From an uncultured Gammaproteobacteria bacterium (lineage in GTDB: Bacteria > Pseudomonadota > Gammaproteobacteria > Pseudomonadales > Azotimanducaceae_A): a stretch of 7,521 bases of DNA. Made by a program: the position numbers and the translations under genes. The stretch spans positions 1 to 7,521 of the forward strand of contig CAJWZG010000140.1 of NCBI GenBank assembly GCA_913049565.1, in the 5' to 3' direction. Every line of letters starts with the position of its first letter. Position 1 is the stretch's first letter. Under the pieces are notes generated by a model that was not told the DNA's origin, did not search any database, and saw only the letters and a program-made list of their open reading frames with translations. Below, in pieces: positions 1 through 6,366 of the stretch.

Positions 1-1
1 G

Positions 2-745
2 ATGGTGTTGGATGAGCCGAGCGGCCGCGCCGTGGTAGAGCATGGCACGCAGGTCATTCGCCGTGAGCTCGACGCGGCGGCCAATCAAAGAGGGCTGCCC
101 ACCCTGCTGCCCATGATGGATTTGCAGGACAGTTTGTTGGTGAACCCTAGCGTTGTCTGGGGGCGATTTACCGATGTGCTGGATCAGGCAAGTCGGCGAT
201 ACGCGGCAAGCCAATATCTTTTGGGGCGATTCAGCGTGCAGGAAATTCTCGGTGAACGGCTGTATACAGGGGAGTGGCTGATCCGCTCGGAGGTCGGCGA
301 GTCTTCGCAATTCGTGCGAGGGCTCGACATTGAAAACGTGGTCACGCTGGGAATTGATATGGCAACCCAGAGCGTCCTCGATCAACACTTAGTTTTTACT
401 GACACCCCGAGACAGCAAGATTTGCGGGTGCTAGGAGTGGCAAGTATCGGTGCCTATGCTGATGTGTTGGATTATCTTGAGTCGCTGGAATTTATAGACG
501 ACGTTGCAGTTCTCGGTGTGCAGCAGCAAACGCTTGCACTGAGCTTGGCAACGGTGGCCTCGGATGAGCAACTGCGGGCGCTGTTGCAAGATGACGGGCG
601 GTTTGAATATCAGCCCGGTGACTTAGGCGTCGGGGCGTCTCTGCTCGGTTCTGCTCAGATCGGCGGATCAGGCAGTGAGACAAGGTTTGCGGCACCCAGT
701 GAGCGCACGAGCGACCTCGAATTTGTTTGGCGAGGCAGTCAGTGA
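2..745 (+). CDS. DUF2066 domain protein, C-terminal part (5' end outside window)
   Basis: This is the C-terminal 247 residues of a protein whose frame runs off the left edge, so the ATG at base 2 is probably an internal methionine. I assign it to the DUF2066 family (function unknown) on overall resemblance and on its place just upstream of hda, a neighbour seen in many gammaproteobacteria. Visible features include the segment LPTLLPMMDLQD near residues 33-44, a region around 68-110 alternating strand-like stretches with a YxxGEW motif, and a DVLDYLESLEFIDDV helix near 154-168. The tail from about residue 205 is rich in Gly and Ser and looks disordered. No transmembrane segment is visible in this part. 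An N-terminal signal peptide, if there is one, lies outside the window. The stop TGA overlaps the next gene's GTG start, which suggests coupled translation. The family call is fairly firm; no biochemical role can be given. Confidence 0.72.
   Translation: MVLDEPSGRAVVEHGTQVIRRELDAAANQRGLPTLLPMMDLQDSLLVNPSVVWGRFTDVLDQASRRYAASQYLLGRFSVQEILGERLYTGEWLIRSEVGESSQFVRGLDIENVVTLGIDMATQSVLDQHLVFTDTPRQQDLRVLGVASIGAYADVLDYLESLEFIDDVAVLGVQQQTLALSLATVASDEQLRALLQDDGRFEYQPGDLGVGASLLGSAQIGGSGSETRFAAPSERTSDLEFVWRGSQ
731..735 (+). promoter_or_regulatory. Ribosome binding site deciding the GTG start at 742
   Basis: CGAGG lies six bases before the GTG at 742. It supports that codon over the in-frame TTG at 727, which would overlap the upstream gene by 19 bases and add only five residues. 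The site lies inside the end of the DUF2066 reading frame. Confidence 0.5.
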
Positions 746-1347
746 GAGGGCTGCCAAATTACCTAAGCATACTGCGCATCGTACTGGTGATTCCCATTGC
801 TTGGTTTTTATGGAGTCATCAAATCATGAGCGCTTTTTGGCTGATGCTTGTTGCCGGCCTGTCGGATGCACTGGATGGATTTTTGGCGCGTCGTTACGGA
901 TGGCAAACTGAGCTTGGGATGTTGCTGGATCCGCTAGCAGATAAATTTCTAATCGCCGCGATGTGTTTGGTCTTTGCGCTGCAAGGCTTGATACCTGTCT
1001 GGTTGGTTGCGCTGATCTTGACGCGGGATATTTTGATATTGCTTGGCGCAGGCGTGTACCGAGGTGTTTTTGGCGATTTAACGGTGAATCCCAGTTTGCT
1101 AAGCAAGACCAATACCGCAGTACAAATTTTGGTGGTGTTGTTGCTTATGGTCAGCCAGATGCCCATCGGCGTTTACGCCGAGACACTTTTAGGATTCTCA
1201 AGCGACTATGGTTTCCCGCTGTTGGCGGCATTATGTATCGCCTCGGGCTCGCACTATCTCTTTGTTTGGGGTCGGCACTCTTGGCGGCGTTTGACAGGAG
1301 AGCGGGGGCCTCGAAGTAACGAATCGATTGAGCATAGCGACTCTTGA
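742..1347 (+). CDS. CDP-alcohol phosphatidyltransferase (PgsA/cardiolipin synthase-like membrane enzyme)
   Basis: This is an integral inner-membrane enzyme of 201 residues that should transfer a phosphatidyl group from a CDP-activated lipid to an alcohol acceptor. The full family signature is present and correctly spaced: D42, D45, G46, A49, R50, G59, D63 and D67 (D-x2-DG-x2-AR-x8-G-x3-D-x3-D). These Asp residues bind the metal and CDP in the family. The N-terminus LPNYLSILRI matches the usual opening of PgsA-type members. Hydrophobic segments lie near residues 8-40, 68-80, 84-106, 123-138 and 156-177. A polar tail of about 20 residues (RHSWRRLTGERG onwards) follows the last one. The length is close to that of PgsA (about 180-200). 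I chose GTG at 742 for the GTGA overlap with the upstream stop and the GAGG site before it. The acceptor (glycerol-3-phosphate, phosphatidylglycerol or another alcohol) cannot be read from the sequence, so I give no gene symbol. Its own stop overlaps the hda start. Confidence 0.88.
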   Translation: MRGLPNYLSILRIVLVIPIAWFLWSHQIMSAFWLMLVAGLSDALDGFLARRYGWQTELGMLLDPLADKFLIAAMCLVFALQGLIPVWLVALILTRDILILLGAGVYRGVFGDLTVNPSLLSKTNTAVQILVVLLLMVSQMPIGVYAETLLGFSSDYGFPLLAALCIASGSHYLFVWGRHSWRRLTGERGPRSNESIEHSDS

Positions 1348-2069
1348 ATAGACAAAATATTCTGGCCATTGATGCACCTGCATTACCAACACTCGAGAAT
1401 TTTGTTGTGGGCGATAACAGTGAACTGATCACTCGACTGCGTTCGCTGGAGTACGGATTTTCAGGCTTTTGGCTTTGCGGCGAAAATGCTTGCGGCAAAA
1501 CGCACTTACTGCGCGGTGGCTGTGTTGCTGCGGTCAATGCAGGGCATACTCAGGCCTACCTCGACTGCGCCGCAATGAGCTCGATAGCATTCATCAATAG
1601 CACCGCTGAGTTAACAGAAAAACTGCAATCGGGTCTTGATCTGCCAGTGACGGTGGCGATCGACCATATCGATGCGCTGCAGCAGGAATTGGCTGCTGAA
1701 GAGGCGCTGATGGCCTTATACAACGCTTTGCTCGACGGCCACGCCAGCACACTCCGATGTTTGATGATCGCTCACCGACAACCGGCAGTTGGCCTTAAGT
1801 TCGAACTGGCAGATCTCAACTCTCGTCTGCGAGCACTCTCGCACTATCAACTGCAGCCGCTCAGTGATGAAGACAAAGGCGAGTTACTGAGACAGCGAGC
1901 GAGCCAAAGTGGTTATCGCCTAGATGACGCCGTGGTGGACTATTGGCTGGCGCGAGGGCCAAGGGGCCTCGATCAGTTGTTAGCCGACTTGCAGCGGCTT
2001 GATGAGGCGACACTACAACAAAAGCGTCTGCTTACCGTGCCGCTGTTAAAGTCGGTGCTAGGATATTGA
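1344..2069 (+). CDS. hda: DnaA regulatory inactivator Hda (DnaA-like AAA+ ATPase)
   Basis: Hda, with the DNA-loaded sliding clamp, stimulates ATP hydrolysis on DnaA after initiation and so prevents re-initiation. The 241 residues cover the DnaA-like AAA+ core without the DNA-binding domain, the usual Hda length. Visible motifs: Walker A GENACGKT (46-53), Walker B VAIDHID (104-110), a sensor-1 segment IAHRQPA (142-148), Box VII LNSRL with the presumed arginine finger R161 followed by QLQPLSDEDK (169-178, nearly identical to E. coli), and a sensor-2 arginine probably at R207. The start is the TTG at 1344. An in-frame TAG at 1335-1337 excludes anything upstream, and the TTGA overlap ties translation to the preceding gene. 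No clear Shine-Dalgarno is seen. From this start the N-terminus aligns without gaps to E. coli Hda, but the clamp-binding motif reads QNILAI (4-9) instead of QLSLPL. The identity is confident; only the strength of clamp binding is in question. Confidence 0.92.
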   Translation: MNRQNILAIDAPALPTLENFVVGDNSELITRLRSLEYGFSGFWLCGENACGKTHLLRGGCVAAVNAGHTQAYLDCAAMSSIAFINSTAELTEKLQSGLDLPVTVAIDHIDALQQELAAEEALMALYNALLDGHASTLRCLMIAHRQPAVGLKFELADLNSRLRALSHYQLQPLSDEDKGELLRQRASQSGYRLDDAVVDYWLARGPRGLDQLLADLQRLDEATLQQKRLLTVPLLKSVLGY

Positions 2070-2103
2070 TCCACCCGGTATACGCCAGTGTGGCTTAACC
2101 GCT

Positions 2104-2110
2104 GAAGAAG
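2104..2110 (+). promoter_or_regulatory. Purine-rich ribosome binding site of the MurG-like gene
   Basis: GAAGAAG ends ten bases before the ATG at 2121, in the 51-base gap after hda. It is a moderate match at a slightly long spacing. No convincing promoter or terminator is visible in this gap, so read-through from the hda unit is the simplest assumption. Confidence 0.4.
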
Positions 2111-2120
2111 AAAAATTCGC

Positions 2121-3239
2121 ATGACCGATCTGCAGTTGCACAATAACAGTGAGCCCTCTGCCTTGGGGTGCATCGTCATTGCCGGCGGCGGCAGTGCAGG
2201 TCATGTCATACCGGCATTGCCCGTAGCAGATGCCTTAATCGCTGAGGGCTACAGGGTGCATTTCATCGGCACACGAAGTGGTCTAGAGCAAGGGTATTTG
2301 GGTGAGCGCGATGTGATCTTCCATGGCATCTCCGCGGGCAAACTGCGCCGGTATCTGTCGCTGCAAAACGTCACAGATGTATTTCGCATCGCTTGGGCGG
2401 TGGTGGAATCGATTGCTTTACTCAGGCGTCTTGCGCCCAGTGCTTTGTTCTCTAAGGGGGGATTCGTTTCATTACCTCCGGTATTCGCAGCTTGGTTGCT
2501 GCGCATACCAGTGTTGGCGCACGAGTCAGATTTAACACCCGGTCTCGCTAATCGCTTGAGCCTGCCGTTTATCAAAACCCTGTGTACAAGCTTTGCGGAT
2601 ACTCGTTTCTCGGGGTTTACGGGCCGCCATGTTGTCACAGGAACCCCAGTGCGCGAGTCACTGCTGATTGGTGACGGCGAAGCCGGTCGTGCAAATTTGC
2701 CAGTCGATAAAGACGTGCCTGTATTGCTGGTGACTGGCGGAAGTTTGGGTGCGGAGGGTCTGAATCGCGTTATTCGTGAGAATTTGGCGCTGCTTACAAA
2801 GAAATACTTTGTACTACATGTGTGTGGTGCGGGTAAAAAATCGAATCTCAACCACGACGGTTACTTAGAGCTAGAGTTTGTCGATCAGGGCTGGGGTGAT
2901 TTGTTAGCCGCCGCCGACATGGTGATATCCCGCGCCGGCGCAAACGCACTGTTCGAGTGGGTCGCCTTGCGCAAACCGAATCTGCTGGTGCCATTGCCGC
3001 TGGAAGGATCGAGGGGTGATCAACTGGCCAACGCGGACTATGCAAAGCGCCAAGGCTGGAGCGAGGTGATCGAGGAACGGCAACTGCAATCTGAGACCTT
3101 GCTGAATTCGTTGCAGGCTTTAAGCGACAGTGCGGATCGCTATCGCGCCGCCATGGCGCAGCAAGATATGGGTCAAGCGACGTCTCGACTGGTTGCCGAA
3201 ATTGAACGGTTATCCGCCACACGCAACAGCGCAAACTGA
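2121..3239 (+). CDS. MurG-family UDP-GlcNAc glycosyltransferase, Bacillus-type second MurG
   Basis: This is a 372-residue GT-B (GT28) glycosyltransferase. MurG transfers GlcNAc from UDP-GlcNAc to undecaprenyl-diphospho-MurNAc-pentapeptide at the inner face of the membrane, forming lipid II. Visible motifs: the N-terminal glycine loop GGGSAGH (22-28), the acceptor-side segment GISAGKLRRYLSLQNV (69-84), FSKGGFVSLPPV (110-121), HESDLTPGLANR (134-145, where enteric MurG has HEQN), the second glycine loop GGSLGA (206-211), and the nucleotide-sugar segment SRAGANALFE (270-279). In that last segment E279 fits the Glu that holds the UDP ribose, followed by GDQLANA (299-305). From memory, these variants match the second MurG of Bacillus cereus-type Firmicutes better than the division-cluster MurG of E. 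coli. About 15 polar residues precede the first strand. It stands outside any division cluster, between hda and serA, so it is probably a paralogue and its acceptor may differ. Family call firm; substrate uncertain. Confidence 0.85.
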   Translation: MTDLQLHNNSEPSALGCIVIAGGGSAGHVIPALPVADALIAEGYRVHFIGTRSGLEQGYLGERDVIFHGISAGKLRRYLSLQNVTDVFRIAWAVVESIALLRRLAPSALFSKGGFVSLPPVFAAWLLRIPVLAHESDLTPGLANRLSLPFIKTLCTSFADTRFSGFTGRHVVTGTPVRESLLIGDGEAGRANLPVDKDVPVLLVTGGSLGAEGLNRVIRENLALLTKKYFVLHVCGAGKKSNLNHDGYLELEFVDQGWGDLLAAADMVISRAGANALFEWVALRKPNLLVPLPLEGSRGDQLANADYAKRQGWSEVIEERQLQSETLLNSLQALSDSADRYRAAMAQQDMGQATSRLVAEIERLSATRNSAN

Positions 3240-3246
3240 CCCCGTC

Positions 3247-3275
3247 TTGACATCGTTTATGGGCATGCCTAACGT
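3247..3275 (+). promoter_or_regulatory. Candidate sigma-70 promoter for serA
   Basis: A perfect -35 hexamer TTGACA (3247-3252) is followed after 17 bases by TAACGT (3270-3275). The latter keeps the three most important -10 positions (T, A and final T). Transcription would start near 3282, giving a leader of about 20 bases before the ATG at 3303. The spacer contains the 8-base palindrome GGCATGCC (3262-3269). The site sits in the 63-base gap after the MurG-like gene, where no intrinsic terminator is apparent, so serA may be transcribed both from here and by read-through. Confidence 0.45.
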
Positions 3276-3302
3276 GCCGCTCCCCAATAAAAAGCATCTC
3301 AC

Positions 3303-4496
3303 ATGGACAACACTACTGCTTACAGCATCAAAACCTATAACGCCATCGCACCCATCGGTCTGCAGCGATTTGAAGCCGGTAACTATACGGTAGGCGCCGA
3401 TGTGGAGGGCGCTGACGCGATGTTGCTGCGTAGCTATAAACTGGCGGAGGAAGAGCTGACTCCGGGGCTGAGAGCTATTGCTCGAGCCGGTGCTGGTGTC
3501 AACAACGTACCTCTAGATGCCTGCAGTGCCTCGGGAATTGTGGTTTTTAACACGCCCGGTGCTAACGCCAATTCGGTAAAGGAATTGGTGTTAAGCGGCC
3601 TCTTGCTGGCGTCTCGCGACGTCATTGGTGGGGTGAATTACGTGCGCTCACTGGCGAACGTAACCAACGAGGCGGAGCTCAACACACTGGTTGAGGCGGA
3701 AAAGAAGAAGTTTAAAGGGCGTGAACTGATCGGTAAAACCCTCGGGGTAGTCGGTTTGGGCGCAATTGGATCCATGGTCGCCAGGGCTGCATTGGACTTA
3801 GGAATGAATGTGCTGGGCTATGATCCCGCGCTGTCCGTAGACGCGGCTTGGCGACTGCCGTCAGATGTAGAGCGTATGGAAAACCTGCCCAGCCTGTTTG
3901 CTCGGGCTGACTATGTGACTCTCCATGTGCCTCAGATACCGGCAACACAGGGAATGATCAACGCCGAAGCGCTCCAGGCCTTCAAGCCCGGCAGTGTGTT
4001 GCTGAACTTTGCCCGCCAGCCAATTGTCGACGCAGCGGCTCTGAAGGAATCCTTGGAGAGCGATCACTTAGGTCGCTATGTTGCCGATTTTCCTGTGCCG
4101 GGACTGATCGATCATCCTCGTGTCATGCTGACACCGCATCTGGGTGCCAGTACCGATGAGGCCGAAGAAAATTGCGCCGTTATGGCCGCAAACCAACTCA
4201 TTCGATTTTTGGAAAACGGCAGCATCGTGAATTCGGTTAATTTTCCCGCTGTGAGCCTAGAAGCCGTAGATGGCTATCGCGTGGCGATCAGCAATCACAA
4301 CGTCCCGGGAATGTTAGGCCAGATGACGGCGGTTCTTGGAGAACGCAATATCAACGTCATTGACCTGATTAACAAAAGCCGTGACGACTTGGCGTATAAC
4401 CTGATCGATTTGTCTGAGGCACCCGATCAGGGGCTGCTGCAGGCGATCCGCGATATCGAAAGCGTTATAGACGTGCGGGTCATTAAAGGCGCCTAA
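3303..4496 (+). CDS. serA: D-3-phosphoglycerate dehydrogenase, short form with ACT domain
   Basis: This enzyme oxidises 3-phosphoglycerate to 3-phosphohydroxypyruvate with NAD, the first committed step of serine synthesis, in the cytoplasm. The protein has 397 residues. The N-terminal substrate domain carries RAGAGVNNVP (61-70) and NTPGANANSVKEL (83-95). The Rossmann domain has GLGAIG (151-156) with the acidic D174 after the second strand. Next come FAR (236-238, catalytic Arg R238) and TPHLGAST (277-284, catalytic His H279). The C-terminal ACT domain (about 325-395) includes NHNVPGMLG (331-339) and INVIDL (350-355). By alignment to E. coli SerA, two serine-contacting Asn are kept (N333, N351) and the His is replaced by N331, so feedback inhibition is possible but unproven. 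There is no allosteric-substrate-binding domain as in long SerA forms. The usual catalytic Glu motif before H279 reads DFPVPG, with no Glu, which I believe is a trait of this short subfamily. The ATG has no strong ribosome site. Confidence 0.85.
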   Translation: MDNTTAYSIKTYNAIAPIGLQRFEAGNYTVGADVEGADAMLLRSYKLAEEELTPGLRAIARAGAGVNNVPLDACSASGIVVFNTPGANANSVKELVLSGLLLASRDVIGGVNYVRSLANVTNEAELNTLVEAEKKKFKGRELIGKTLGVVGLGAIGSMVARAALDLGMNVLGYDPALSVDAAWRLPSDVERMENLPSLFARADYVTLHVPQIPATQGMINAEALQAFKPGSVLLNFARQPIVDAAALKESLESDHLGRYVADFPVPGLIDHPRVMLTPHLGASTDEAEENCAVMAANQLIRFLENGSIVNSVNFPAVSLEAVDGYRVAISNHNVPGMLGQMTAVLGERNINVIDLINKSRDDLAYNLIDLSEAPDQGLLQAIRDIESVIDVRVIKGA

Positions 4497-4512
4497 ACTG
4501 GCAGCTATGCCC

Positions 4513-6366
4513 TCAGCCCGGGCCCACAACCTTGACGCCGCGGCGCGCTTGGCGCGCGATGAAGCGCCGAGGGTCGATGCTTGCCAAGGCTCTCGGCGAC
4601 ACCGGCGGCACCCAACCCATGATATCGCTGACGATGATTGTTGCCGCTAGCGGTGCAGAGCTGGTGCCCGAAGAGCCATGAGCGGTGCTGATCCAGCGCT
4701 GCTGAGTTAACTGCCCGATGACCGGGTCTCGGTCACTGGAGACGCATCGCGCTGCGCGCTTGTACTGTAGCGCGACAATTTCTCCATCACCGATAAATCG
4801 CCGGTTGGCCTCGATATTACTGGTGGTGGCCTGTGCTGGCGGCCATGGACGCTGCTCATAGCTGCTGCCGACAACCCAAGCGTTGTTCCCGGGAATGGCG
4901 TAACCGTTGCCTACGATAGGTACGGGCAAGTGGGCATCCGTGGGTTCAATCCAATCCAGTTGGCCCCACACATCGCCGATTTCAACGGGTACCCCTGCAC
5001 AAAAATCGCGACTAGAGCTGCCACAGGCAATGATCCAATTTTCGTCATCGCCGGGCTTACGAGTTTGGGTGCGTACAGAGATCGCGCTGTGATCGAGCAG
5101 TGACCGACACAATAGGGGTAGGTCCACCACGCCGGCCTGTTTAAAGAACAGTCCGCCCATGGCCTCAATTCGTGACATCTCTCGAAGTTGGTCAGGTTCT
5201 TGGTATTCGAGCCAAGGCGGTTGAGCCGGCTGATCTTCTTTAGACTCAGTGTCGTCCTTGGAACAATAAACGCCATGAATGCGCCGGATTTTGGCTAACT
5301 CTTGTTCGTTCAATGCCAGTTGCAGTGCCCCGGTCTGCCGAAACGCTGGCAGGTGGTGCAGTAAGGCGGTGGCATGATGAAAAGCTCTTGCGCGAAATTC
5401 TGCGGTAGGGGTCTGATCACCCAGCAACCGAGCATGAAGAGCACTGACGTTCATTTTCGATCCGCCAGAGGCAATCCCATGCGGATCAAAAACGTTCACC
5501 TTTAGCCCCAGCTCCGCTAACTGCCGGGCCGCCCAAGCGCCTGCCACGCCTGCGCCGAGCACGTTGATTGTGCTGGGTGGTGTATATCTTGTTTTCGCCC
5601 CCTCACCGATAAACCGTCCAAACAAGCTTGTACGCTTAAACGGCCGCTGGTCGATTTTTTCCATGGCAAAGCCACAGGCAGCCAGGTCTCGGCGCGCCTG
5701 CCCTTTCGCGGTAAACGTTGCCACGGTGGTACCTGTGGTCGATAGTCGGCTAATTGCTGCCAGTGCGCGAGGGCTCCACATTGCTGGATTTTTGTCGGGC
5801 GCGAAGCCATCCAAGAACCAGGCATCGATGGGTTCGCGTTGCAGTGCTTCCAACTCTTGCAGTCCGATATCGACATCGCCGTGAAAAATGCTGAGGTGGA
5901 CTCTGCCGTGGTGAAAACTGCGACGGTGCCAACCCGTTAGCAATGGAGGCGGCGTGAGGGCGAGCGTTTGGGCAGTTTTTGAGTCAGGTCGCAGCTGCGC
6001 AACTCTGCGCCAGTCGTCTGGCCGCAGTGGGTGCCCCTCGACGCTGATGAAGTGAAGTATTTTGGACGTTTGCGGCAGTAGGGTATCGGCGCAAACGGTA
6101 AAGTTCAGCCCTGTACCAAACCCCAGCTCTCCAATGGTAAAGCAAAGATTGCTGGATTCGTTGGCACGATCGATTAAGTGCGAGGGCTGGGCGAAGACGC
6201 GCTGAACTTCTTGCTCACCGTCAGCGCTGTAGTAGATGTCTTGGAAGCGATCTGAGATTGCTTGACCATCACGCCAATCGAGTTGGGCGGGTTCAATATG
6301 CTCTTGATTGCCGGTCATCCAAAAAGGTCTATCAAGTTTCGCCTTGGGCAATGGGTCGAGTGTCAT
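4513..6366 (-). CDS. mnmC: Bifunctional tRNA wobble-uridine enzyme MnmC (methyltransferase plus FAD oxidoreductase)
   Basis: MnmC finishes the mnm5(s2)U34 modification of certain tRNAs. Its FAD-dependent half removes the carboxymethyl group from cmnm5U to give nm5U, and its SAM-dependent half methylates this to mnm5U. With the start at 6366 it has 617 residues. Methyltransferase half: GELGFGTGLNF (79-89, SAM site), DAWFLDGFAPDKNP (181-194), and ATFTAKGQARRDL (216-228). FAD half: GAGVAG (271-276) in a Rossmann strand, ASGGSKMN (299-306), then HGSSGTSSAPLAA (563-575) and a C-terminal DPRRFIARQARRG like the E. coli end. It is about 50 residues shorter than E. coli MnmC (668), with shortened loops in the FAD half and a charged insert near 368-382. 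Start choice is uncertain: 6366 has a weak GGA before it and overlaps sseA by 35 bases. ATG 6318 lies just after the sseA stop and matches the E. coli N-terminus length, but has no Shine-Dalgarno. It is the last gene of the argS-sseA-mnmC series. Confidence 0.9.
   Translation of the reverse strand: MTLDPLPKAKLDRPFWMTGNQEHIEPAQLDWRDGQAISDRFQDIYYSADGEQEVQRVFAQPSHLIDRANESSNLCFTIGELGFGTGLNFTVCADTLLPQTSKILHFISVEGHPLRPDDWRRVAQLRPDSKTAQTLALTPPPLLTGWHRRSFHHGRVHLSIFHGDVDIGLQELEALQREPIDAWFLDGFAPDKNPAMWSPRALAAISRLSTTGTTVATFTAKGQARRDLAACGFAMEKIDQRPFKRTSLFGRFIGEGAKTRYTPPSTINVLGAGVAGAWAARQLAELGLKVNVFDPHGIASGGSKMNVSALHARLLGDQTPTAEFRARAFHHATALLHHLPAFRQTGALQLALNEQELAKIRRIHGVYCSKDDTESKEDQPAQPPWLEYQEPDQLREMSRIEAMGGLFFKQAGVVDLPLLCRSLLDHSAISVRTQTRKPGDDENWIIACGSSSRDFCAGVPVEIGDVWGQLDWIEPTDAHLPVPIVGNGYAIPGNNAWVVGSSYEQRPWPPAQATTSNIEANRRFIGDGEIVALQYKRAARCVSSDRDPVIGQLTQQRWISTAHGSSGTSSAPLAATIIVSDIMGWVPPVSPRALASIDPRRFIARQARRGVKVVGPG

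Noticed and set aside
727..741. Upstream TTG start for the phosphatidyltransferase
   Set aside because: It adds only five residues; GTG at 742 has a well-placed GAGG and a classic 4-base overlap with the preceding stop.
1151..1537. 128-codon open frame on the minus strand across the phosphatidyltransferase-hda junction
   Set aside because: It overlaps two well-supported genes on the other strand and shows no domain.
2249..2851. 200-codon open frame on the minus strand
   Set aside because: It lies wholly antisense to the MurG-like gene, whose motifs are clear. Its translation is Ser/Arg/Pro-rich without any recognisable domain.
2848..3297. 149-codon open frame on the minus strand
   Set aside because: Antisense to the end of the MurG-like gene and the serA promoter gap; Arg-rich translation with no family resemblance.
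4543..4557. GCGCGC-TTG-GCGCGC hairpin
   Set aside because: It lies within the coding end of mnmC in Arg/Ala codons, has a three-base loop and no T tract, and is best explained by codon use.
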